Positions 26,860-34,872 of a stretch of DNA of 64,000 nucleotides are shown piece after piece. Position 1 is the first letter of the stretch, and the number at the start of each line of letters is the position of its first letter. The stretch is from Cellulosimicrobium funkei (GTDB lineage Bacteria > Actinomycetota > Actinomycetes > Actinomycetales > Cellulomonadaceae): contig NZ_SOZH01000005.1 in NCBI RefSeq assembly GCF_004519295.1, positions 248,001 through 312,000 of the forward strand, written 5' to 3'. Position numbers and translations under genes: made by a program. The notes under the pieces were generated by a model that saw only the letters and a program-made list of their open reading frames with translations, made no database searches and was not told where the DNA came from.

Positions 26860-27930
26860 ATGTCCCAGGACACCACCGCTCCCGGCGCACCGGAGGGCTA
26901 CGTCGACGACGCGCGCCCCGCGCAGACCGAGGCCGTCGCTGTCGTCCAGCCCAGCCTCCTCGCGCGCCTCGGCGCCGAGGTCTTCGGCACGTTCTTCCTC
27001 GTCCTCGCGATCATCGGTGTGGCGCTGTACACCTTCGTCAGCCAGCAGAACGCCCTCGCGGTCGCTCTCGCGGGCGGCCTCGCGCTGCTCGCCGGCGCCG
27101 CCGCCGTCGGCAACGTCTCCGGCGGCCACTTCAACCCGGCGGTGACGCTCGGCGCCGCCATCGGCGGCCGCACCGCGTGGCGCGACGTGCTGCCCTACTG
27201 GGTCGCGCAGCTCGTCGGCGCGCTCCTCGCGGGCCTCGTCCTGCTCGCCACCGTCCCGAGCTCGCTGCCCGCGCTCGTCGGGCAGGAGGACCGCGGCGGC
27301 CTGTTCGTCTCGACCGCGAACGGCTACGGCGACTTCTCGTCCCTCTCCACGGCGTCGCAGGGCGGCACCGAGTTCGGGCTGCTCGCCGCGCTGCTCATCG
27401 AGACCATCGCGACGGCGGTGTTCGTCGGCGTGATCCTCGGCGTGACCGACAAGCGCGCGACCGTGCAGTACGCGCCGGTCGTCATCGGCCTCACCCTCAC
27501 CGCCCTGATCCTCGTCGCGGTGCCCGTCACGAACGCGTCGCTCAACCCGGCCCGCTCCATGGCGTCGGCCGTCTTCGCGGGCGACGGGGACCTGTGGAAG
27601 CAGCAGTGGGTCTTCTGGGTCGCGCCGCTCCTCGGCGCCGCGATCGCGGGCCTCTTCTACCGGGCGTTCGCGTTCGCCCCGAAGCAGGACGACCTGCTCG
27701 GCGAGGACCACGTCGTCACGCTGACCGAGGCCGAGGTCGCCGGTGGCGCCGCCGCCGGTGCGGGCGCGGCCGTCGTCGGCGCCGGTGCGGGCACCGTCGT
27801 CGAGGAGGCGGTCGTCGTCACGGACGAGAACGGCGACGTGGTCGCGGTCGAGGAGGTCGTCGAGACGGAGGTCGAGACCGACGACCCCGACGCCCCGGCC
27901 CCCGGCGAGGGCACGACCCCGCGGGCCTGA
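26860..27930 (+). CDS. MIP family channel (aquaporin-like) with long C-terminal tail
   Basis: This 356-residue membrane protein has the two half-helix motifs of the aquaporin family, SGGHFNPAVTLG near residue 90 and NASLNPARSM near residue 230, the latter with the Arg of the selectivity filter, within six hydrophobic helices. It should pass water or small neutral solutes across the cell membrane. Unusual is a C-terminal tail of about 85 residues: Ala/Gly-rich, then a strongly acidic EEVVETEVETDDPD stretch. Start choice: ATG 26860 follows AGGATC and leaves a short acidic N-terminus; the frame extends upstream to 26656 without family similarity. A perfect terminator follows. Confidence 0.9.
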   Translation: MSQDTTAPGAPEGYVDDARPAQTEAVAVVQPSLLARLGAEVFGTFFLVLAIIGVALYTFVSQQNALAVALAGGLALLAGAAAVGNVSGGHFNPAVTLGAAIGGRTAWRDVLPYWVAQLVGALLAGLVLLATVPSSLPALVGQEDRGGLFVSTANGYGDFSSLSTASQGGTEFGLLAALLIETIATAVFVGVILGVTDKRATVQYAPVVIGLTLTALILVAVPVTNASLNPARSMASAVFAGDGDLWKQQWVFWVAPLLGAAIAGLFYRAFAFAPKQDDLLGEDHVVTLTEAEVAGGAAAGAGAAVVGAGAGTVVEEAVVVTDENGDVVAVEEVVETEVETDDPDAPAPGEGTTPRA

Positions 27931-27944
27931 CCCTCTCGCACGCC

Positions 27945-27982
27945 CGACGGGCCCGGACCGCGCACGCGGTCCGGGCCCGTCG
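27945..27982 (+). terminator. Terminator after the aquaporin-like gene
   Basis: An 18-bp perfect stem, CGACGGGCCCGGACCGCG and its complement, closes over a CA loop 15 nt past the stop codon. Confidence 0.8.
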
Positions 27983-27983
27983 T

Positions 27984-28080
27984 CGTGCAGGCCGCACCTC
28001 GTGCAGGCCGCACCTCGTGCAGGCCGCACCTCGTGCGGGTCGCTCGTCGCGCGGGTTCGCACGTCGCGCGGGCCGCACGT
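27984..28080. repeat. Six-unit 16-bp minisatellite
   Basis: Three identical tandem copies of CGTGCAGGCCGCACCT (27984-28031) are followed by three degenerate copies of 16-17 bp up to 28080. Each unit holds a short inverted repeat (GTGC...GCAC). It fills the convergent gap between the aquaporin terminator and the DUF3017 gene. Confidence 0.85.
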
Positions 28081-28103
28081 CCGCCGCGCTCCGCGCGGGG
28101 ACG

Positions 28104-28535
28104 TCAGAGCTCGCCCTGGTCCAGGCTCAGCGCGAGGAACGCCATGACCGCTGCGGGCGCGAGGAAGAAGAAGACGTCGAGCCCGCGCGACCGGACGGTG
28201 ATGCCGACCGGGCCGGGGCCCGGGATCGCCGCGCGGCACACGCCCGCGACGGCGAGCAGCCCGGAGAGCGCGAAGCAGCCCGCGCGCGCACCGGCGAGGA
28301 CGGCCACGACCGTGGCGACGGCGACGCCCGCGAGGACCAGCCACATCGCGGGCTGGCGGGACGGCGCGAGGCTCGCGGGCGGCTCGGGCACCGGGGGCGG
28401 GGTCGCGTCGTCGGGCACCGGGGCGCCCTCGGGAGCCGTCCCGTCGCCGGTCTCGTCGTCGACGTGGTGCCACACCGGCACGAGCGTCGCGCGTGGCCGG
28501 TGCCGCGTCCCCCCGTCCGCGGTGACGTCGCTCAC
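28104..28535 (-). CDS. DUF3017 family membrane protein
   Basis: This 143-residue protein has a proline-rich hydrophilic N-terminus of about 60 residues, then three hydrophobic helices with the family pattern RAGCFALSGLLAVAGVCRAAIP, GITVRSRGLDVFFFLAPAAVMAFLAL. DUF3017 proteins are common in actinobacteria near folate and TCA genes; no function is known. Start GTG 28535 follows a GGAAGG-like ribosome site, with a TAGGCT -10 box about 25 nt upstream. It is divergent from the FAD oxidoreductase gene. Confidence 0.75.
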   Translation of the reverse strand: MSDVTADGGTRHRPRATLVPVWHHVDDETGDGTAPEGAPVPDDATPPPVPEPPASLAPSRQPAMWLVLAGVAVATVVAVLAGARAGCFALSGLLAVAGVCRAAIPGPGPVGITVRSRGLDVFFFLAPAAVMAFLALSLDQGEL

Positions 28536-28589
28536 GCTGCTGCACCTTCCACGCCCGGAAGCCTACCGTCGTGCCCTAGCGTGACGTGC

Positions 28590-29984
28590 ATGCCGTCCGT
28601 CGTGCCGCCGGTCCCGTCCGCTCCCCCCGCCACCTCGACCGATCCCGCGACCGGCCCTGCGGCCGGCCCGGCGACCACCCGGCACGACGGCGGGCCGCCG
28701 TCGTCCGTGGTCGTCGTCGGCGCCGGGCTCGCGGGCGCCCAGACCCTCGCCGCGCTCCGCCGCCGCGGCCACACCGGGCGCGTCACGCTGCTCGGCGCGG
28801 AGGGCGTGCCGCCGTACGACCGCCCGCCCCTGTCGAAGGAGCTCCTCAGCCGGCCCTCCCCCGCGTGGCTCGCCGACGACCTCGGGGTGGACGTCGACGC
28901 GCTCGCCGACGACGTCCGCCTCGCCGACCCGGCCGTGCGCCTCGATCGGGTCGGGACCGCCGACGCTTCCGGCTGGTCCGTCGAGACGCGGTCGGGCGAC
29001 CGCCTCGTCGCCGGCGCCGTCGTGCTCGCGGTCGGCTCCGTGCCCGTGCGGCCGCACGGCTGGGAGCACGCGCGCGTGCTCCACACCGCGGCCGACGCCG
29101 ACGCCCTGCGCGCCGCGCTCCGGCCGGGCCTGCGCCTCGTCCTCGTCGGGGCCGGGTGGATCGGCGCGGAGCTCGCCGGCGTCGCGGCGGGCGCCGGTGC
29201 GCACGTCACCGTCGTCGAGGCCGCGGGTGCGCCGCTGCACCGCCAGCTCGGCCCGGACGTCGGGGTGCACCTCGCGCCCTGGTACGCGGCCGCGGGTGCC
29301 GAGCTCGTCACCGGCGCCACCGTCGCGGAGGTCCGGCCCGACGGCGTCCGGCTCGCCGACGGCCGCGAGCTGCCGGCCGACGTCGTGCTCGCCGCCGTGG
29401 GCGCCCGCCCCGCCACCGACTGGCTCGACGGCGTCGTGCCCCGCGACGCGCGCGGCGGCGTCACCGTGGACGCGGACGGCGCCGTGCCGGGGCTGCCCGG
29501 CCTCTGGGCGGTCGGCGACTGCGCGAACCGCGACCACCCCGTGCTCGGTCCTGTCCCGGGCGGGCACTGGTCGGCGGCGCTCCACGACCCGGACGCGACC
29601 GTCGCGGCGCTGCTCGGCGACGGCGGCGACCGGGCCGCGCACGCGCCGTACGTGTTCTCCCAGCAGCTCGGGCACGACCTCGCGCTGTTCGGCGTGCCCG
29701 CCGAGGGTGACGAGGTCGTGCTGCGCGGCGACCCCGCGGGCGGCGCCACCGGCCACGAGGGCTGGGCCGCGTTCTACCTCGCGCCCGCGGCACGCTCCGA
29801 GCCCGGCGGCCCAGCCGCCGACGACCCGACCGCCCGGGGCACCGACGTCCGGGCCGTGCTCCTGGTCGACTCGCCGCGCGACGTCGGCCCCGTGCGCAAG
29901 GCGATGAACCGGACGGGCCGCCTGCGCGTCGACCTCGACGTCGCGCTCGACCCGGCCCGGCGCCTGCGCGACGCCCTCGCCTGA
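28590..29984 (+). CDS. FAD-dependent NAD(P)-disulfide-type oxidoreductase (ferredoxin reductase-like)
   Basis: This 464-residue flavoprotein has an FAD-binding start SSVVVVGAGLAGAQTLAALRRRG near residue 38, the PPYDRPPLSKELL segment that marks the ferredoxin/rubredoxin reductase group, a second dinucleotide fold LVLVGAGWIGAELAGVAAGAG near 190 for NAD(P)H, and GLWAVGDCANRDHP for FAD. It probably passes electrons from NAD(P)H to a ferredoxin partner, which is not in the window. Start choice: ATG 28590 is 7 nt after TAGCGT (28577-28582), a leaderless arrangement. Confidence 0.87.
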   Translation: MPSVVPPVPSAPPATSTDPATGPAAGPATTRHDGGPPSSVVVVGAGLAGAQTLAALRRRGHTGRVTLLGAEGVPPYDRPPLSKELLSRPSPAWLADDLGVDVDALADDVRLADPAVRLDRVGTADASGWSVETRSGDRLVAGAVVLAVGSVPVRPHGWEHARVLHTAADADALRAALRPGLRLVLVGAGWIGAELAGVAAGAGAHVTVVEAAGAPLHRQLGPDVGVHLAPWYAAAGAELVTGATVAEVRPDGVRLADGRELPADVVLAAVGARPATDWLDGVVPRDARGGVTVDADGAVPGLPGLWAVGDCANRDHPVLGPVPGGHWSAALHDPDATVAALLGDGGDRAAHAPYVFSQQLGHDLALFGVPAEGDEVVLRGDPAGGATGHEGWAAFYLAPAARSEPGGPAADDPTARGTDVRAVLLVDSPRDVGPVRKAMNRTGRLRVDLDVALDPARRLRDALA

Positions 29985-30010
29985 CGCCCTCGCCTCGCCC
30001 CCTCGCCCGC

Positions 30011-30082
30011 GAGCGCGAGCGCGAGCGCGACCGCGAGCGCGAGCGCGAGCGCGACCGCGAGCGCGAGCGCGAGCGCGAGCGC
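30011..30082. repeat. Hexanucleotide tandem repeat (GAGCGC)12
   Basis: Twelve tandem hexamers, GAGCGC with GACCGC variants at positions 4 and 8, lie between the oxidoreductase stop and the purH terminator. It looks like an intergenic microsatellite with a partly higher-order 24-bp period. Confidence 0.9.
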
Positions 30083-30117
30083 GACGGCCCGCCGGTCCGA
30101 GGACCGGCGGGCCGTCG
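30082..30117 (-). terminator. Terminator after purH
   Basis: A 17-bp perfect stem, CGACGGCCCGCCGGTCC / GGACCGGCGGGCCGTCG with a 2-nt loop, lies 12 nt past the purH stop. It sits in a convergent gap. Confidence 0.8.
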
Positions 30118-30128
30118 AGCGGGACGGG

Positions 30129-31823
30129 TCAGTGCGCGAAGTGGCGCGTCCCCGTGAAGTACATCGTCACGCCCGCGGCGCGGGCGGCCTCGATCACCTC
30201 GGCGTCGCGGATCGACCCGCCCGGCGCGACGACGGCGCGCACGCCGGCGTCGAGCAGGATCTGCAGGCCGTCTGCGAACGGGAAGAACGCGTCGGAGGCC
30301 GCGACGGCGCCGCGGGCCCGCTCCTCGCCGTCCGCGAGCGTGTTGGCGCGCTCGACCGCGAGGCGGCACGAGTCGACGCGGTTGACCTGCCCCATCCCGA
30401 CCCCGACGGCGGCCCCGTCGCGCGCGAGGAGGATCGCGTTCGACTTCGCCGCGCGGATCGCGCGCCACGCGAACGCGAGGTCGGCGAGCGTCGCGTCGTC
30501 CGCGGCGTCGCCCGTGACGAGCGTCCAGTGCTCGGGCGCGTCGCCGCCGGTGACGTTCCCCTCGGCGTCGGTCACGACGGCGTCGACCCGGTCCGCGCTC
30601 TGCACGAGCAGCCCGCCGCTGACCGGGCGGGTCTCGACGGTCGTCGTCGGCGGGGCGTCGACGACGAGGAGGCGCAGGTTCTTCTTCGCCCGGAGCACCT
30701 CGAGCGCGTCCGGCTCGAACCCGGGCGCCACGACCACCTCGGTGAAGACGGGCGCGATCTGCTCGGCGGCCGCCTTCGTCACGACGCGGTTCGCGGCGAT
30801 GACGCCGCCGTAGGCCGACACGGGGTCGGTCGCGTGGGCGCGCGCGTGCGCCTCGGCGACGTCCGTCCCGACCGCGATGCCGCACGGGTTCGCGTGCTTG
30901 ATGATCGCGACGGCCGGCTCGGCGTGGTCGTGCGCGGCACGCCACGCGGCGTCGGCGTCGACGTAGTTGTTGTAGCTCATCGCCTTGCCGTGGAGCTGCG
31001 TCGCCTGGGCGAGCCCCGTCGCACCGTGGCCGACCGTGTAGAGGGCGGCGCGCTGGTGCGGGTTCTCCCCGTACCGCAGCACGTCGGCGCGGTCCCACGT
31101 GGCGCCGATCCACGCCGGGAAGCCCGTGCTCACCGTCTCGCCCTCGGCGCCGCCCTCGACCGGGACCGCGTCCGTCGGCGCGACGACGTTGCCCATCCAG
31201 GACGCGACGACGACGTCGTACGTCGCGGTGTGCACGAACGCCGCGGCGGCGAGCGCCTTGCGCTGCGCGTAGGTGAAGCCGCCCGCCTGCACGGCCGCGA
31301 CGACGTCGTCGTACCGGGCCGGGTCCACGACGACCGCGACGCTCGGGTGGTTCTTCGCCGCCGCACGGACCATCGACGGGCCACCGATGTCGATCTGCTC
31401 GACGACCTCGTCCGGCCCCGCGCCCGACGCCACGGTCGCGGCGAACGGGTAGAGGTTGACGACGACGAGCTCGAACGGCGCGATGCCGAGCTCGTCGAGC
31501 TGCGCGAGGTGGTCGGCCTTGCGCGAGTCCGCGAGGATGCCGGCGTGCACGCGCGGGTGGAGCGTCTTGACGCGGCCCTCGAGGCACTCGGGGAACCCGG
31601 TGAGGTCCTCGACCTTCGTCACCGGGACGCCCGCGGCCGCGACGGTCGACGCCGTCGAGCCGGTGGAGACGAGCTCGACGCCCGCGGCGTGCAGCGCCGT
31701 GGCGAGCTCGACGAGGCCCGTCTTGTCGTAGACGCTCAGGAGCGCGCGGCGCACGGGGCGCCGCGAGTCGTCGGTGAGCTGGACGTCGGGGGCGGAGGGC
31801 ACGTGCGGGGCCGGGTGGGACAT
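30129..31823 (-). CDS. purH: Bifunctional AICAR transformylase / IMP cyclohydrolase
   Basis: This 564-residue enzyme performs the last two steps of IMP synthesis, using 10-formyl-THF. The N-terminal methylglyoxal-synthase-like cyclohydrolase domain ([31 protein letters not shown]) spans about residues 30-230. The transformylase domain carries the [14 protein letters not shown] motif and ends with [30 protein letters not shown]. Start choice: ATG 31823 follows GAGGAG; the frame continues to 31949 but that part is the riboswitch. Its substrate ZMP is the ligand family of the riboswitch upstream. Confidence 0.96.
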   Translation of the reverse strand: MSHPAPHVPSAPDVQLTDDSRRPVRRALLSVYDKTGLVELATALHAAGVELVSTGSTASTVAAAGVPVTKVEDLTGFPECLEGRVKTLHPRVHAGILADSRKADHLAQLDELGIAPFELVVVNLYPFAATVASGAGPDEVVEQIDIGGPSMVRAAAKNHPSVAVVVDPARYDDVVAAVQAGGFTYAQRKALAAAAFVHTATYDVVVASWMGNVVAPTDAVPVEGGAEGETVSTGFPAWIGATWDRADVLRYGENPHQRAALYTVGHGATGLAQATQLHGKAMSYNNYVDADAAWRAAHDHAEPAVAIIKHANPCGIAVGTDVAEAHARAHATDPVSAYGGVIAANRVVTKAAAEQIAPVFTEVVVAPGFEPDALEVLRAKKNLRLLVVDAPPTTTVETRPVSGGLLVQSADRVDAVVTDAEGNVTGGDAPEHWTLVTGDAADDATLADLAFAWRAIRAAKSNAILLARDGAAVGVGMGQVNRVDSCRLAVERANTLADGEERARGAVAASDAFFPFADGLQILLDAGVRAVVAPGGSIRDAEVIEAARAAGVTMYFTGTRHFAH

Positions 31824-31887
31824 GACGAGGGGCTCCTCTGGGTCGCGGTCGCCGCGCCGACGGAGCCGACGCGAGTGGCAGAACCCA

Positions 31888-31979
31888 GGCGCCCAGGCGG
31901 TCGACGCTCCAGCAGGTAGATCCGGCCGCTCCCCGGTGGTCGTTCCCACCCTCGCCAGTCGCGGCCGTCGTCCAGTCTA
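31888..31979 (-). ncRNA. ZTP (pfl) riboswitch upstream of purH
   Basis: On the minus strand the leader shows CGCGACTGGCGAGGGTGGGA, CCACCGGGGAGCGGCC and CGCCTGGGC (31891-31899) in the order of the pfl consensus, closely matching the glyA leader. A -10 box TAGACT (31974-31979) lies directly upstream and shares bases with the TAG stop of the MFS gene. About 65 nt separate the aptamer from the purH ribosome site. ZMP is the PurH substrate, so the riboswitch reports directly on this enzyme's load. Confidence 0.9.
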
Positions 31980-33371
31980 GCGGCCCGACGGCGGCGCCCC
32001 CGGCTCGGTCGGGCCGGCACCCGGTACCGCGCCCGGCACGACCCCCGACGCCGCGAGGGCGGCCGCGTCGTCGGCCCAGGTGTCGGGCGTGCCGACCCGC
32101 CAGAGCGGGCGGACCGCGCTGAGGACCGCGACCGTGACGACGAGGAGCCCCGCGAGCACCGCGAGCGCGGTCCCGAGCCCGAACCGGTCGAGGAGCCCGC
32201 TCCCGACGAGCGGGACGAGCGGGCCCGCCGCGAGGCCGGTGAGCCCGAGCACGGACGCGAGCCGACCCTGGAGCTGCGGTGGGGTGACGGCCGCGGCGTA
32301 CCCCGACAGGCCCGCGTTCACGGCCGGGACGAGCAGGAGGGCGAACGGCAGCACCGCGAGGTAGGCCGCGTACGACTCCAGCACGGCCATGACGACGGAC
32401 CCCGCGGCGAGCACCCCGAGCGCCGCGACGACGAGCGCCCCCGCGCGGACCCGCGCGACGAGCCGGGGTGCGAGCACTGCCCCGACGAGCACGCCCACGC
32501 CGACCGCGAGGTCGACCAGGCCGATGAGGAGCGGCGCCGTGCCCGTCCGCACGAGCTCGAGGTTGATGCCGACCATGAGGCTGCCGAACGCGACGTTGAT
32601 GACGACGAACAGGCCGAGCAGCGCGCGGAACAGCGGCACGGACCACACGAAGCACAGCCCCTCGCGCAGCGCCGCGACGGGCCGGGTGGCGCGCGCGGCC
32701 GCGACGTCGCCGTTGAGCGGCTCGCGCACGAGCCACGTGCACACCGCGGTCGCCGCGTGCCCGATCGCGGCCCCGGCGAGCGGCACGGCGTGCGCGACGG
32801 CGTAGAGCGCCCCGCCGAGCGGGCCGGCGAGCAGGCTCGCCACGGCGTCCCGGCCCTGGGCGGCCGCGAGCGCCGTCGGGAGCTGCGGCACCGGCACGAC
32901 CGAGCGGAACGCGCCGCTCGTCGCCGGGTCCACGAGCGCACCGACGACCGAGGCCCCGAACAGGACGGCGGCGAGGTGCCACGCGGAGAGCGAGCCGGTG
33001 CCGGCGGCCACCGCGACGGTCGTCCAGAGCAGCGCCCCCACGGTCGCCGCGGCCACGACGAGGCGCCGGCGGTCCACGCGGTCGGCGACGACGCCCGCGG
33101 GCAGCGTCGCCAGCAGCGCCCCGACCTGCCCGACGGCGGCCACCACCCCCGCCTGCACGACGGACCCGGTGAGCCCGTACGCCACGAGCGGCACCGCGAA
33201 GAGCGCCACCCCGGCACCGAGCGACTCCGCGGTCAGCCCGGTCATGAGCAGCAGGTACGACCGGTTGCGCAGGAGCGACGGCGGCGCGTCCGGCGCGAGG
33301 CCGACCGCGGCACCGGGGTCGGACGACGGAGCGGTGCAGGGTCCCGGGGGCGCGGGGGGTGGGTTCGACAT
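31977..33371 (-). CDS. MFS transporter (drug-efflux-like)
   Basis: This 464-residue permease has about twelve helices and MFS landmarks: AVPLVAYGLTGSVVQAGVVAAVGQ (helix 2), LPAGVVADRVDRRRLVVAAATVG (loop 2-3, conserved motif A) and PLGGALYAVAHAVPLAGAAIGH. The MFS_3/enterobactin-exporter-like group is most similar. It is divergent from an ArsR-type regulator, a common arrangement for regulated efflux. Start choice: ATG 33371 is 7 nt after TAGGTT (33379-33384), so it is leaderless. Operator-like inverted repeats cover its -35 region. Its stop codon overlaps the purH promoter. Confidence 0.88.
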   Translation of the reverse strand: MSNPPPAPPGPCTAPSSDPGAAVGLAPDAPPSLLRNRSYLLLMTGLTAESLGAGVALFAVPLVAYGLTGSVVQAGVVAAVGQVGALLATLPAGVVADRVDRRRLVVAAATVGALLWTTVAVAAGTGSLSAWHLAAVLFGASVVGALVDPATSGAFRSVVPVPQLPTALAAAQGRDAVASLLAGPLGGALYAVAHAVPLAGAAIGHAATAVCTWLVREPLNGDVAAARATRPVAALREGLCFVWSVPLFRALLGLFVVINVAFGSLMVGINLELVRTGTAPLLIGLVDLAVGVGVLVGAVLAPRLVARVRAGALVVAALGVLAAGSVVMAVLESYAAYLAVLPFALLLVPAVNAGLSGYAAAVTPPQLQGRLASVLGLTGLAAGPLVPLVGSGLLDRFGLGTALAVLAGLLVVTVAVLSAVRPLWRVGTPDTWADDAAALAASGVVPGAVPGAGPTEPGAPPSGR

Positions 33372-33378
33372 GGCTGAG

Positions 33379-33420
33379 AACCTACGTCCGCAACGACCGT
33401 TGCGCAATAGTCGTTGCGCA
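33379..33420. promoter_or_regulatory. Overlapping operator palindromes between MFS and ArsR-type genes
   Basis: CGCAACGACCGTTGCG (33389-33404, 14 of 16 symmetric) and TGCGCAA-N6-TTGCGCA (33401-33420, perfect arms) overlap. On the minus strand TTGCGC (33402-33407), 17 bp, TAGGTT (33379-33384) is the MFS promoter, so the operators cover its -35 box. This is the expected site for the divergently encoded regulator. Confidence 0.65.
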
Positions 33421-33475
33421 CTTTGTGGTGAGCACTCCCCCGTGCGGAACACTCGGGCGTTGCTAGCCTCGGCCT

Positions 33476-34096
33476 GTGCTCGAGACCTTCCACGTCCAGG
33501 ACCCCGCGGCGCTGCGCGCGATCGCGCACCCGCTGCGCCAGCGGATCCTCATGGAGCTCGCCGTCCTCGGCCACGCGCGCGCGGCCGACCTCGCCCGGGC
33601 CACCGGGGAGCCCGCCAACTCCGTGAGCTTCCACCTCCGGGTCCTCGCCCGGGCGGGCATGATCGTCGAGGCGCCCGAGCACGCCCGGGACCGGCGGGAC
33701 CGCGTCTGGAAGAACGTCGCGGAGACCTACGCGGTGGAGCCCGGGACGCCGGACGCGGTGCGCCACGTCGTCCGCCCGGCGCTCGCCTGGGCCGAGGAGA
33801 CGTTCCGCCGCGGGAGCGCGATGGGTGCGCGCGAGGACCGGATCCTCGCGCTGAGCACGCTCGTGCTCAGCCCCGAGCAGGCGACGACGATGTCGCGCGA
33901 GCTCCAGGAGCTCGTCGGGCGCTGGAACACGCGCGCGCTCGAGGAGGGGCGCGCGGACCCCGAGGCGCGCCGCGAGACCTACCAGGTGCTCGCGGTGCTC
34001 GCCCCGCGCGACCTGCCCCCGGCGGCCGACGACGACCCCGCGCCCCCGCCGGGAGAGGACGCCTCCGGCCGACGGGCCGAGACGCCCGCCGACTAG
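33476..34096 (+). CDS. ArsR-type winged-helix transcriptional regulator
   Basis: This 206-residue protein has an N-terminal winged helix, ALRAIAHPLRQRILMELAVLGHARAADLARATGEPANSVSFHLRVLARAGMI at residues 11-62, typical of ArsR-like repressors without a metal-binding CVC motif. The C-terminal half is a helical, acidic region of unknown ligand. Start choice: GTG 33476 is 6 nt after TAGCCT (33464-33469), so it is leaderless. It probably represses the divergent MFS gene. Its TAG stop and the purN TAG stop on the other strand share the palindrome CTAG (34093-34096). Confidence 0.85.
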   Translation: MLETFHVQDPAALRAIAHPLRQRILMELAVLGHARAADLARATGEPANSVSFHLRVLARAGMIVEAPEHARDRRDRVWKNVAETYAVEPGTPDAVRHVVRPALAWAEETFRRGSAMGAREDRILALSTLVLSPEQATTMSRELQELVGRWNTRALEEGRADPEARRETYQVLAVLAPRDLPPAADDDPAPPPGEDASGRRAETPAD

Positions 34097-34734
34097 CCCA
34101 GCACGACCCGGCGTCCGTCGACGCGCAGGCCCTCGCGCGCCACGCGCCCCACGGTCTCGACGAGCAGCGCGCGCTCGGCCACCTTGATGCGCTCGTGCAG
34201 CGACGACTCGTCGTCGCCGTCCTCGACCGGCACCGCGACCTGGGCGACGATCGGGCCGGTGTCCACGCCGTCGTCGACCACGTGGACCGTGCAGCCCGTG
34301 ACGCGCACGCCGTAGGCGAGCGCGTCGCGCACGCCGTGCGCGCCGGGGAAGGACGGCAGGAGCGCGGGGTGGGTGTTGAGCGTGCGGCCCGCGAAGCGGC
34401 CCACGAACGCGGGGCCGAGGATGCGCATGAACCCGGCGAGGACCACGAGGTCGGGCCGGAACACGTCCACCGCCTGCGCGACGGCCTCGTTCCACGCGGC
34501 CCGGTCCGCGAAGTCGCCGGGGGCCACGACCACGGCGGCGACGCCCGCCTCGCGGGCGAGGTCCAGGCCGCCGGCGTCCGCCTTGTCGGAGACGACGCCC
34601 ACGACGCGCGCGCCGTACGCGGCGTCGTCGTGCGCGGCGAGGAGCGCCGCGAGGTTGCTGCCCGCCCCCGACACCAGCACGACGACGCGGGCGGCGGAGG
34701 TGGACTCGACGGGGTGGCCGGACGGCGTCTGCAC
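34093..34734 (-). CDS. purN: Phosphoribosylglycinamide formyltransferase
   Basis: This 213-residue enzyme formylates GAR using 10-formyl-THF in purine synthesis. Visible are VVVLVSGAGSNLAALL at the phosphate site, VVLAGFMRILGPAFV, the catalytic RTLNTHPALLPSFPGAHG segment (Asn-x-His) and TVHVVDDGVDTGPIVAQ with the catalytic Asp. Start choice: GTG 34734 follows CAGGAGC. In many actinobacteria purN and purH are adjacent; here the MFS/ArsR pair separates them. Confidence 0.95.
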   Translation of the reverse strand: MQTPSGHPVESTSAARVVVLVSGAGSNLAALLAAHDDAAYGARVVGVVSDKADAGGLDLAREAGVAAVVVAPGDFADRAAWNEAVAQAVDVFRPDLVVLAGFMRILGPAFVGRFAGRTLNTHPALLPSFPGAHGVRDALAYGVRVTGCTVHVVDDGVDTGPIVAQVAVPVEDGDDESSLHERIKVAERALLVETVGRVAREGLRVDGRRVVLG

Positions 34735-34872
34735 GGTGCTCCTGCGGGGTTTCGAGGGGTCGCGGGTCACGGAGCGCGACCGCGGCGGCGGGCCGGTGGG
34801 ACGCCCGTCGGGGCACGCAGCCTCCGATGGGAGAATGTACCGCGAGCCGCCCGACCGACCGAGGAGCTGCCC

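Noticed and set aside
27984-28080. CRISPR array
   Set aside because: The units are tandem with no spacers, only 16 bp long, and there are no cas genes nearby.
31824-31949. N-terminal extension of PurH by 42 residues
   Set aside because: The extra codons coincide with the ZTP riboswitch, and the family start and ribosome site fit ATG 31823.
29461-32982. Long minus-strand frame overlapping purH and the FAD oxidoreductase
   Set aside because: It contains the Arg/Ser-rich translation of the hexanucleotide repeat and runs out of frame through clear purH and MFS genes.
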